Assembly: GCA_965222745.1 (NCBI GenBank)
Contig: CBDCUW010000005.1
Span: 2,852,001 to 2,916,000, forward strand
Source of the DNA: CBDCUW01 sp965222745
GTDB taxonomy: Bacteria > Planctomycetota > Planctomycetia > Pirellulales > Pirellulaceae
Length of the DNA: 64,000 bases
Direction of reading: 5' to 3'
Below, in pieces: positions 54,746 to 63,085 of the stretch. Below the pieces are notes generated by a model. The model saw only the letters and a list, made by a program, of their open reading frames with translations, did not search any database and was not told the DNA's origin. The position numbers and the translations under genes were made by a program. Within the stretch, counting starts at the first letter, position 1; every line of letters begins with the position of its first letter.

Positions 54746-57532
54746 ATGCCCGAAATTTTTCCTCTCCAAATCAACCTTCGCATCACGCGTGCTACCAAGA
54801 TCCATCATCACCCGGCGGCGACGGTCTGTTCGTTGATCAAAAACGCGGCGGGCATCGCAGGCTTGGGGACCAAGTTTCCGCCGCAGGTGATTCCCGATGC
54901 AGTCGAAGTCGGGAGGATGAATCTGCACAAGGGGGAAAGGTTTCACTTTGGTGTGACATTGTGGGACAGGGATGCAAAGCATTGTGAAGATCGTTGGCAA
55001 AGGTTGCTGATGGGGCTTCAACATGCCGGAAAACAGTCATCCAGAGAATCCGGAACCCGGGGCCTGGGAAGCAATTTCACCGTAAAGGAGGTGGTTTCGC
55101 TGGTCGATCCTCAGTCCGACCGGCCGGTGTCGATCCCCGATGAATGGATTGAACGGCAAGTTGACGTAGCAAAGAAAAAGAAGTCGCTGACGCTCCGTTG
55201 GCTGTCGCCGTTGTGCGCGATGCTGCCGTCGCGGTTTGGAAAGCCGGAAGGAAAATTTGGCGATCAACGAGCCGGATACTTTGACACCATGAGGTTTCCC
55301 ATCGCGGACTTCTCGAATCGTCTCCTTCGCCGGCTGGGCGAGGAGTTTTTTTTTGACCTGCCGTCCATCCACGTTGATCACGCGGACGTCGAACTGCTCG
55401 ACCCACCCGGCCTGGGCAGGTTGCATTGGATCAAGTGGCGGTACGGGGCGGGCAAAAAAAAGAACTCGTTGTTCGGCCTGATGGGCAGAATGGTCATTTG
55501 TGTCCATCGCCAAGATCTCATTCGGCCACTGATTCTGGGCCAGTACACGGCGGTCGGCGAGAGGACCAATTTCGGTCTGGGCCGCTATGTGATCGAGGAA
55601 GTCCAATCCGCCTTGCCATCGTACGTGCCGACCAACCTGCGTGCCCGGCGCAGTGTGGGCCTGGTCGAACTTGCTTTCGCCGCGCCGGTTGTCGAAAGCG
55701 AAGCTCACCGACTAAACATCTCCGTAAGTGACGCTCGTTCGGTGGCTACGAAGATTGCCGACGGACACTATCAACCTACTCCAGCCCAACGGTTCCTTCT
55801 ACCTGGAGAAAAGCCGCGGGTGATCGCGCTGCCAAGCAGGAGCGAGCGTGTCTTGCAGCGAGCCGTTCATGAGTTGCTGCTACCGGTACTTGACCGGTTT
55901 CTTACCGACAGTTGTCAAGCTTATCGCCGCGGCTTCGGAAGGCAAACCGCGGCCCAGCGGATTCAGAAAGCGTTTGGCCAGGGCTGGCGATGGGCGCTGA
56001 AAGCCGACTTTCACCACTTCTTCGATTCAGTGGACCATACGCTGCTGCGCGACAAACTGGAAGCCTACGTGCAGGACGACGTGCTGGTCGACCTCGTGAT
56101 GCAATGGGTCTCTGCCGGCGCGCCGCAACCGGGCCGGGGGCTGCCGACCGGAGCGGTGATCTCGCCGCTGCTGGCCAACCTTTTCCTCGAAGAATTTGAC
56201 CGTCATGTCGATGAAGACGGGGGCTTTCTGGTCCGCTATGCCGACGACTTTGTGCTGCTGTTTCGAGATCCGGGCAAGGGCCGCGATGTGCTTCAACGGG
56301 CGACCGAACTGGCCGAACAACTCAAGCTGCACTTGAACGAAGACAAGACGAAGTTGATCGACCTGAGCCGCACGCCGTTCGACTTTCTCGGCTTCCGATT
56401 CTTTTCAGAGAAAGGCTGGCAATACCGCGCCGACGGACTCGTCCAAATTGAAGACCTCGGCTGGCGCGAGGCACCCCGCGGCAAGAATCTGGATGTCGTT
56501 CACAAGTTGCCGGGTGAACAAGGGATGGAATCAAGCCGTTCGGGAATCTGGCTTGTAGGGCCGCACATCGATTGGATTGGGATCGAAGGAAAGGACGTGG
56601 TTTGCCGCAGCCGCCGCGGTGGTACGGAGGACCGTTTTCAGCGTCGCCGGATTTCCGAGTTGATTGTGTTGGGCAACGCTACCTTGGACCAATCGCTGTT
56701 TCGCCACCGTTACGAAGATCCGCTCGGCTTGCTGGTCGCTGACGATGCGGGACGTTGGACCTGCGCGATCACGGACGATCCGCCACTGGAACTGCCAGAC
56801 CTGGTGCGGGCTCAAGTCGCCTGGTCAGCGGACCCACAGCGATCGCTGGAAATTTGCCGCCGCCTGGTGCATGCGAAATTGAATAATTACGCCGCCGTCG
56901 CCACCGCGTATCCGGCCCGAGGGTCGTCCGGAAAGCTTTCCGAGAAGCTGCGTGATCTTGCTGCCAAAGCAATGCAAGCTGCCGACGAGAATCAGTTGCT
57001 GGGAATCGAAGGTGCCGGTGCAGCCGCCTGGTACGGTGAGTTCGCCAAGCGGATCGACCGCCGCTACAAATTTGTACGCCGTGAACATCCCCGCGCCGCC
57101 GACCCGGTCAACGTGATGTTGAATCTGGCCCAAACGGTTCTGCATCGTGTGATATGCCTGATCCTGGTTCGCGAAGGGTTTGTGACGTCGATTGGCGTCT
57201 TTCACAAGAGCGGACATCGGCATGCGGCGCTGGCTTCGGACATGCAGGAGGTATTCCGACACCTCATGGATCGCGTGGTGATCGACGCCACCCACGTCAT
57301 CGCTCCGGGCGAGTTCCATGAAACTTCACGTGACGACTTTCCGCTACGGATGGAAGCGGGCGCCTACCGCACGCTGATCGCCGCCGTGTTCCGCATGCTG
57401 GCCGTACAATGTGAAAATGCCGGCGGCGGCTCGGCCCGTTCCTATCGACGGCTGATCGCCACTCAATGCCGCTCCCTGCACCGCCACCTGCTAAACCCGG
57501 ACGCCCATTTGAAATTGTTTGAACATCGGTAG
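54746..57532 (+). CDS. Cas6-reverse transcriptase-Cas1 fusion
   Basis: A 928-residue three-part fusion. Residues ~1-320 are Cas6-like, with the glycine-rich YTAVGERTNFGLGRYVIEEV near 270. Residues ~350-590 are a group II intron-type reverse transcriptase: RVIALPSRSERVLQRAV, KADFHHFFDSVDH, GLPTGAVISPLLANLFLEEF, and the active site RYADDFVLLF with YADD at 498-501, then FLGFRF. Residues ~600-928 are Cas1, with the Glu of GIEGAGAAAWYGEF near 753, and GVFHKSGHRHAALASDMQEVFR near 816 supplying the His and acidic metal ligands. Known RT-Cas1 fusions can capture spacers from RNA. ATG 54746 has GGAAG upstream. Confidence 0.95.
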   Translation: MPEIFPLQINLRITRATKIHHHPAATVCSLIKNAAGIAGLGTKFPPQVIPDAVEVGRMNLHKGERFHFGVTLWDRDAKHCEDRWQRLLMGLQHAGKQSSRESGTRGLGSNFTVKEVVSLVDPQSDRPVSIPDEWIERQVDVAKKKKSLTLRWLSPLCAMLPSRFGKPEGKFGDQRAGYFDTMRFPIADFSNRLLRRLGEEFFFDLPSIHVDHADVELLDPPGLGRLHWIKWRYGAGKKKNSLFGLMGRMVICVHRQDLIRPLILGQYTAVGERTNFGLGRYVIEEVQSALPSYVPTNLRARRSVGLVELAFAAPVVESEAHRLNISVSDARSVATKIADGHYQPTPAQRFLLPGEKPRVIALPSRSERVLQRAVHELLLPVLDRFLTDSCQAYRRGFGRQTAAQRIQKAFGQGWRWALKADFHHFFDSVDHTLLRDKLEAYVQDDVLVDLVMQWVSAGAPQPGRGLPTGAVISPLLANLFLEEFDRHVDEDGGFLVRYADDFVLLFRDPGKGRDVLQRATELAEQLKLHLNEDKTKLIDLSRTPFDFLGFRFFSEKGWQYRADGLVQIEDLGWREAPRGKNLDVVHKLPGEQGMESSRSGIWLVGPHIDWIGIEGKDVVCRSRRGGTEDRFQRRRISELIVLGNATLDQSLFRHRYEDPLGLLVADDAGRWTCAITDDPPLELPDLVRAQVAWSADPQRSLEICRRLVHAKLNNYAAVATAYPARGSSGKLSEKLRDLAAKAMQAADENQLLGIEGAGAAAWYGEFAKRIDRRYKFVRREHPRAADPVNVMLNLAQTVLHRVICLILVREGFVTSIGVFHKSGHRHAALASDMQEVFRHLMDRVVIDATHVIAPGEFHETSRDDFPLRMEAGAYRTLIAAVFRMLAVQCENAGGGSARSYRRLIATQCRSLHRHLLNPDAHLKLFEHR

Positions 57533-57606
57533 GAAACGAGCGGAACCAACCAAACCGCGTTCAACCACTCGACATTTCCCTTTCTAACCTCGCTTTCACT
57601 CTCATC

Positions 57607-57885
57607 ATGAGCCGTTACATCGCCACCTATGACATTTCAGACAACCATCAGCGCACCTGTGTGGCCCGCGTCTTGGAGCGATACGGGATGCGGTTGCAGT
57701 GGAGTGTCTTTGAGATCTGGCTGGACCCCGATGAGTTGATCGACTTGCGGCGCCAGCTTGGCCCGTTGCTGGCCCAACGCGATCAATTTGAGATCATTCC
57801 AATCGACGCCTCACCCAACCGCAGCCGTTGGCGTTGGGGCGACGAAAGCGAAGAGCACGAGGCGGTGGTGGTTTTGGGGCGCTGA
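57607..57885 (+). CDS. cas2: CRISPR-associated endonuclease Cas2
   Basis: A 92-residue Cas2 with the ferredoxin-like opening YIATYDISDNHQRTCVARVLERYGMRLQWSVFEIWL; the Asp after TY is the expected metal ligand. It forms the integration complex with the Cas1 part of the upstream fusion, 74 bp away. It is the last gene of the cas operon and is followed by the leader of array 2. Confidence 0.96.
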   Translation: MSRYIATYDISDNHQRTCVARVLERYGMRLQWSVFEIWLDPDELIDLRRQLGPLLAQRDQFEIIPIDASPNRSRWRWGDESEEHEAVVVLGR

Positions 57886-57945
57886 GCAGGGATGTCGAGG
57901 AAAATCGGAAGTCGCGGCGCTGACTTTTCCTGAGATCTGGCCCGC

Positions 57946-58296
57946 CGATTGCGGTACAATGACAATCGCTTGAACGGCTGCCGAATGGGTGGTCTCGCTC
58001 TTTCACAATTCGGTCATTGTAAGATGCAGACGAGGCAGCAACGTCATTGAACATCACGGGCGCGGCAACTTCCAAGTAAGTGCGGCCCGCATTGTTTCGT
58101 AGGGGTGCATCGGCCGAGGCGAGGAGGGTTTCAAGTGAACCGCCCGCCCGGGTCGGCGCCCGCTTACCGGCGAGTTTTTTATTCAACCTCGCTTGGATGC
58201 CTGAAGGTCTCGCCATGCGTTTTTTACGTCCTTTTCGTAAAGTCTTTTGTCACAATAACTTGTGTCGCGCAATCGATTCCAGACAGAATCGACCCC
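57946..58296 (+). promoter_or_regulatory. Leader of CRISPR array 2
   Basis: About 350 bp homologous to the leader of array 1. The near-identical core runs from about 58044 (ATTGAACATCACGGG) to the first repeat and includes GTTTCAAGTGAACCGCCC and the GCGAG/CTCGC hairpin around a T-run. TACAAT at 57955-57960 is a candidate -10 box shared in position with leader 1. Since both leaders are kept in parallel, the same adaptation complex probably recognises both arrays. Confidence 0.85.
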
Positions 58297-59586
58297 CTTC
58301 CGGCCGTTCAGTAGAGACGGCCGATCGAGACGGAAAGCCCCCTAAAGAGCTTCTTGCAGATTCTTCCGGCCGTTCAGTAGAGACGGCCGATCGAGACACC
58401 GACTATCATCACAGGTCTCCAAGAAATCCTTCCGGCCGTTCAGTAGAGACGGCCGATCGAGACTTGTGAATTCATATAAAAAAACCTCAAAAATGGGCTT
58501 CCGGCCGTTCAGTAGAGACGGCCGATCGAGACAACTCGCATCAAGGACGCGAGCAAATCGGCTTCCGGCCGTTCAGTAGAGACGGCCGATCGAGACTCTT
58601 TTCGAGATTGTTTGCGGATTTCGAATGACTTCCGGCCGTTCAGTAGAGACGGCCGATCGAGACGTTTGGGTAGCGGTCATCTGAAACTCCTTCTTCCGGC
58701 CGTTCAGTAGAGACGGCCGATCGAGACAGTGCAATTGGGAAAGTGGTATGTTGTGGCTTCCGGCCGTTCAGTAGAGACGGCCGATCGAGACATTTCCCAA
58801 GTTCCTGTAAGCTAGAAAACTCTTCCGGCCGTTCAGTAGAGACGGCCGATCGAGACCAGACTCAGGCATGTGCCTTCTATTGTGCTTCCGGCCGTTCAGT
58901 AGAGACGGCCGATCGAGACTTCAGTTCCCAATAGTGTTCTGGGGATTCGCTTCCGGCCGTTCAGTAGAGACGGCCGATCGAGACATTCTCCAAAAAAAGA
59001 TTAAACACGGGTTGACTTCCGGCCGTTCAGTAGAGACGGCCGATCGAGACACTCGTTGCTTGGAGGTAGTGTTCGGAAGACGAAACTTCCGGCCGTTCAG
59101 TAGAGACGGCCGATCGAGACCTACCGGCTTGCTCGCGTTTCATCGCAAACACTTCCGGCCGTTCAGTAGAGACGGCCGATCGAGACAAGATGTACACATC
59201 ACAGCACTTTCAAATAACTCTTCCGGCCGTTCAGTAGAGACGGCCGATCGAGACTCACCATCGTGTGACGGCCATGAACCGATGAAGCTCTTCCGGCCGT
59301 TCAGTAGAGACGGCCGATCGAGACTTCTCCTTTTCTCTTCTTTTATTCTTTGCCCTTCCGGCCGTTCAGTAGAGACGGCCGATCGAGACAAGTACCTGGT
59401 ATAATTCTCTACACCCGCAACTTCCGGCCGTTCAGTAGAGACGGCCGATCGAGACATAGTCCGTGAATTAAAGAATTGTCCATGTGACTTCCGGCCGTTC
59501 AGTAGAGACGGCCGATCGAGACGAAAAACGAGCCCAAGAAGGGCAATCAGACTTCCGGCCGTTCAGTAGAGACGGCCGATCGAGTG
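58297..59586 (+). CRISPR. CRISPR array 2 (20 repeats)
   Basis: Twenty 35-bp repeats with 19 spacers of 28-35 bp. The repeat differs from that of array 1 at three bases only: position 8 (T to C), 16 (C to T, loop) and 24 (A to G). Positions 8 and 24 pair in the stem (arms now CGGCCGT and ACGGCCG), so the change is compensatory. The 3' end ATCGAGAC is unchanged. The last repeat ends TG in place of AC, marking the trailer. Three spacers (58398, 58464, 58664) show the antisense Shine-Dalgarno/ATG pattern. No spacer was seen shared with array 1. Confidence 0.98.
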
Positions 59587-59880
59587 ACAGACTGTCTGGG
59601 AAGCAATGGTTGTGCTGCCTTGCCTTGTCACCGTGTGGAACAGCCAATTGGCCCGGACTGATTGTGTGGAACCTCCACGCTTGCGGCAAAGTTCAAACTT
59701 GGCAGTCGCTTCGTTTGCAGCCAAGAGCACGAAGAAAGAAAGTTTGCCGTCGTGCACAAAGTCCTTGGCTGCTCTTTCCTTTGCGTCTCCGCGGCCTTGC
59801 GCGAGGCTCGTTTGAGAGATCGCGTGCGGAGCCGCGGCGTTGGAATTGACCCGTTCCCTCCCGCGTCCTTGAGGCGCCGG
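59587..59880. other. Intergenic region after array 2
   Basis: These 294 bp between the array trailer and the minus-strand VWA gene show no supported gene, repeat or RNA. Confidence 0.35.
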
Positions 59881-60951
59881 CTACTCGATGGTGCGAACGC
59901 CGGCTGATCGTGCTAATTCTTCAAAGACTGCCGATAGTTCTGAGAAATCGGCTGCGTGGTGGTAGGAACCGCCACCTTCGTCTGCCACTTGCATCATACG
60001 CACTCCATCGGCGGAGGGACTGAATGTCACCGAATGCACGGAGAGCTGGGGAAGTGCTTGCCGAGCATCGATCGTTGCGTTCACCGGATCTCGGTCCTGA
60101 TTATGCTGTCCATCGGTCATCACGATCATCACCGGAGTGGCACCCGGCCGGTGGTTTCGAAGAATCTGGAACCCTTCGTCGATACCGGCGCCGATGTTGG
60201 TCCCCGATCCCAGCGTCATTGCTTGAATGGCCTCATCAAAAGCTCTGTAGTTGATGTCAAGTGATGCAGCGGTCTGCGAATCACGATCGTATTGAGCGAG
60301 CCCAAGGCCCTCGGTGCCTTGCGTCGAATCGAGCACCTGGCGAAATAACATCACCGAGAACTTCAGAGCGTCGATTCGTCGAAGCTGTTCGCCGGTTGCC
60401 GGATGGATTCCACCATCGTCGCCACCCATCGAACTTGATCGGTCGACGACAAGTGCAATGTCTCGATCTTCCACCACGGCGGCCGACGGTCGTTCGATCG
60501 AATACCCGGATTGTCCAAATAGCTGGCCCAGAATCGGAGAAATCGGATTGGAACCGAGATCGCTGGAGCGGCGGGCAAACACACGAACCGAATTGTAGGG
60601 TGTCGCTCCATCGACAAAACGATATTTCCCGGATGCGTCTGGTGTGGCTCGGCCAATTTGAATGTCCGAATCAGCGATTCTCAGCGGCTCCCCCGCAACT
60701 TCATTGGCAAGCGCGATGGAGACAATTTCACAGCGGACCTGATCGGCGCACTCTCCCCGGGCGATCGCGTCCGTGCCGGCTCGTGTTGCGGCGTCGATCG
60801 CCGAACGTAGTTCCGTTTCGGCCAGCTGCACGCGTGCCAGGTCAAGTGCAATTGCCGCAGCGAAGAACAGGGCAGCCAACATGACGGCGGCCAACACTAG
60901 AACAGCTCCAGTTCGATTCGGTCTTCCGGACCGTTGTTGCCTCTTCTGCAT
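59881..60951 (-). CDS. TadG-like pilus-assembly protein with VWA domain
   Basis: A 356-residue protein with an N-terminal TadE/TadG-type hydrophobic segment (AVLVLAAVMLAALFFAAAIALDLARVQLAETELRSAIDA region) that anchors it in the membrane. The C-terminal VWA domain, from about residue 160, has the metal-ion site VVDRSSSMGG and IVMTDGQHN. Such proteins belong to Flp/tight-adherence pilus systems. It follows two TadE-like genes with gaps of only 4 bp, so the three form an operon on the minus strand. The other tad genes are not in the window. Confidence 0.82.
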   Translation of the reverse strand: MQKRQQRSGRPNRTGAVLVLAAVMLAALFFAAAIALDLARVQLAETELRSAIDAATRAGTDAIARGECADQVRCEIVSIALANEVAGEPLRIADSDIQIGRATPDASGKYRFVDGATPYNSVRVFARRSSDLGSNPISPILGQLFGQSGYSIERPSAAVVEDRDIALVVDRSSSMGGDDGGIHPATGEQLRRIDALKFSVMLFRQVLDSTQGTEGLGLAQYDRDSQTAASLDINYRAFDEAIQAMTLGSGTNIGAGIDEGFQILRNHRPGATPVMIVMTDGQHNQDRDPVNATIDARQALPQLSVHSVTFSPSADGVRMMQVADEGGGSYHHAADFSELSAVFEELARSAGVRTIE

Positions 60952-60955
60952 GCTG

Positions 60956-61351
60956 TCACCTGTTGTTGGATAACTCGAACTCAGATTCGATCGTCATCCC
61001 CCGGAAATACATGGGAGTGATCCAGGCATTCTGGTCCAAGGGAACTTTGACGTTGACGGTCGTGCTGGCATCTTGTTGAAGCACATCGATGTCGACATCG
61101 TTCAACGTTGCTCGGCTCAGAACGTTGTTCACCACGTCAAGAATGTCGGCTTCGGTAGCGCCAGCAACGGTCCCCTGCCTGGCGCCTTCGAAGGCAGCGA
61201 TGGCCGCGGTTTGCCGAATCATTTCGCAACGTCCGTACTCCCAAAACGCAAAAAACAGGAACAGGATCACCGGCGCGGTAACAGCGACTTCGACTGCCGT
61301 GGTGCCGCGTCGGGCTCGACCGAATCTGGACCTTCGAGTGATCGCCGCCAT
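60956..61351 (-). CDS. TadE-like pseudopilin-type protein
   Basis: A 131-residue protein with the TadE signature: basic N-terminus, RRGTTAVEVAVTAPVILFLFFAFWEYGR (a prepilin-like cleavage region with Glu near position 5 of the mature part and a long hydrophobic helix). It is probably a minor pilin or assembly factor of a Flp-type pilus at the membrane. It lies between two related genes, each 4 bp away. Confidence 0.82.
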   Translation of the reverse strand: MAAITRRSRFGRARRGTTAVEVAVTAPVILFLFFAFWEYGRCEMIRQTAAIAAFEGARQGTVAGATEADILDVVNNVLSRATLNDVDIDVLQQDASTTVNVKVPLDQNAWITPMYFRGMTIESEFELSNNR

Positions 61352-61355
61352 CGAA

Positions 61356-61769
61356 CTACAACTCCTTCACCCGCACTGTGCTCGCTGTCACTTCGGACGA
61401 GGTATAGAATTCGCCGATGATGGTATTCAAAGCGGTGGGGGCCGAAACGGTCACTGTGAACCGAGTGCCTCGCGATAGTCCGTCGATGCTGGCGGGCGTG
61501 GTAGAAAGTGTGCCGCCGCTGATGTTCCGGACTGCGAGGATCTCGTTCATTCGTGCGGCGACTTCAGCGTCCGTGCTATCTCCCTGCGAAGCGATGTAGC
61601 CACAATCGTGGGCAGCTGCCTGCAGCCCCTGCTTCAGGAAAATGATTTGTGATAGCTCGATCGTACCGATCGCGATCATCGCATAGATCGGGATCACCAC
61701 GGCGAGCTCCACCATCGCGGCTCCCCGTCGGGACTTCGTTGGCCACCTATGTCTTGATCTGTGAATCAC
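61356..61769 (-). CDS. TadE-like pseudopilin-type protein
   Basis: A 137-residue TadE relative with SRRGAAMVELAVVIPIYAMIAIGTIELSQ as the prepilin-like segment, followed by a short extracytoplasmic domain. It is the first gene of the three-gene tadE-tadE-tadG-like unit. The two TadE proteins differ enough to have separate jobs, perhaps as a pair of minor pilins. Confidence 0.8.
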   Translation of the reverse strand: MIHRSRHRWPTKSRRGAAMVELAVVIPIYAMIAIGTIELSQIIFLKQGLQAAAHDCGYIASQGDSTDAEVAARMNEILAVRNISGGTLSTTPASIDGLSRGTRFTVTVSAPTALNTIIGEFYTSSEVTASTVRVKEL

Positions 61770-62251
61770 ACCAGAAACAAATTGTGAGTTGCATCGCGGG
61801 GCAGCAAGCGGATGGTCTGCTGCAAATAGCTTTTGAACCCTATTTCTCTCCTTAACCTCCGCTTAAAAAAGCCCGCCACGGATCATCGATTCCAATCGAG
61901 ACAGGGCCAAGAATTGGGATTGTAGGAATGGTGCGAGTCTTCAAATTCCACCGTAGGCCGGCCTGTCCCCAGGTCGGCGAATCCCAAGACAACCAACTTG
62001 GGGACAGGCCGGCCTACGGCGAACTGCCACGCCCTGTTGCCGCGCCCCATTGGACCCAACGTGCGATCAGAATTCGCTGCGGAAGCTTGCAAACGGTTGC
62101 TCGGACCGGTTGTGTCGGTTGTTCAACCTGCTTTCATCTTGCCGCTGCTGCGGTTGGCTCGCGATCGTTTCGAGAAGCCGCTTTTTCGACCTAAGCTTTC
62201 GATGCGGAATTCCCCTGCTGTGTAAAGACAACCTTGATTCGAGACGAGCTG
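61770..62251. other. Intergenic region with GTAGGC-type hairpin
   Basis: These 482 bp between divergent genes contain one inverted repeat at 61953-62016, whose arms are GTAGGCCGGCCTGTCCC and the matching GGGACAGGCCGGCCTAC. No gene is supported in the rest, which should hold promoters for the TadE operon and the lipoprotein gene. Confidence 0.5.
61953..62016. repeat. GTAGGCCGG...CCGGCCTAC inverted repeat
   Basis: A 64-bp member of the GTAGGC family. This copy has CGGCC where others have CGACT, and the change is matched in the other arm, so the hairpin pairing is kept. Confidence 0.75.
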
Positions 62252-62995
62252 ATGAGACGACGATCCCTGCACCGTGCCTGCGGCGTTCTTTTTGTGGCTG
62301 CCGCTTGTTGCGCGACGACCGGTTGCGGCAAGGTTGCCAAGATGGCGTTGAAGGGCACGTTGGAAAATGTCGGTGCCGAAATCGTCGATAACTCGTCAGA
62401 CGATTCCATCAGGCAGATGTTTGAACAGGCCGATGCCCTTTGCCCGACTCGAATGGATGCCTACACGACGCTGGAAAGCGTCAAGATGATCGACGACCGG
62501 CGGGTTGAATTTCGTTATCAAGTGAACAACGAAGGAAAAAACCTGGCACGGAGATTCAACAAAGATCTATTGCGAAAAGCGGCTGTCGATCACATGAAAG
62601 GGAACGCCATGGCGATGGCGATCGCCAAACGTGATTTGTCGGTCGAACACATTTATGAAGATGTCTTCGGCGGACACATTTTGTCCTACACGATCAACAA
62701 ACAGGTTTTGGCGGGCAACGACTATCCGACGGGCGACCGGCGCACCAATCCGTTCAACGTCCAGACGGTCAAGGCCGACCCGAAAGATCAAGTCAACGTG
62801 AAAAACGAGAAGCCTGCCGACGAGGAAACCGAACCGGCAGCTTCCTCCGCCACCCCCGACCTGAACGCTCCGCTGGTCGAGCCGCCGGCCGAGATCGAGC
62901 CGCCGAAACCGGAACTGCCGCAGCAGATCCAACCTCAAAAGCGAACCAAAGAGAATCCAGCAGGCGTCCAGTCGAATCCCTTTTTTGACGCTTAG
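62252..62995 (+). CDS. Putative lipoprotein of unknown function
   Basis: A 247-residue protein with a signal segment ending in a lipobox-like CCATTGCGK (lipidated Cys near residue 26), so it is likely anchored to a membrane. Residues 30-150 form a compact alpha/beta region (DAYTTLESVKMIDDRRVEFRY, NKDLLRKAAVDHMKGN) and the last ~80 residues are Pro/Glu-rich and disordered. The ATG at 62252 is preferred over a TTG at 62234. No family recognised. Confidence 0.65.
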   Translation: MRRRSLHRACGVLFVAAACCATTGCGKVAKMALKGTLENVGAEIVDNSSDDSIRQMFEQADALCPTRMDAYTTLESVKMIDDRRVEFRYQVNNEGKNLARRFNKDLLRKAAVDHMKGNAMAMAIAKRDLSVEHIYEDVFGGHILSYTINKQVLAGNDYPTGDRRTNPFNVQTVKADPKDQVNVKNEKPADEETEPAASSATPDLNAPLVEPPAEIEPPKPELPQQIQPQKRTKENPAGVQSNPFFDA

Positions 62996-63001
62996 TTCCT
63001 C

Positions 63002-63066
63002 GTAGGCCGACTTGTCCCCAAGTCGGCAAGTTCCAGGATCGCCGACTTGGGGACAAGTCGGCCTAC
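63002..63066. terminator. GTAGGC-type inverted repeat between convergent genes
   Basis: A 65-bp near-perfect inverted repeat (arms GTAGGCCGACTTGTCCCC and GGGGACAAGTCGGCCTAC) sits 7 bp after the lipoprotein stop and 20 bp before the prolyl-tRNA synthetase stop. Between convergent genes it can serve as a two-way terminator. It is the best-preserved copy of the family in the window. Confidence 0.6.
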
Positions 63067-63085
63067 AACGGTATCTGGAAACACC

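Noticed and set aside
54746..57532. Group II intron or diversity-generating retroelement
   Set aside because: The reverse transcriptase is fused to Cas6 and Cas1 and lies in a cas operon; no intron RNA ends or template/variable repeats were seen.
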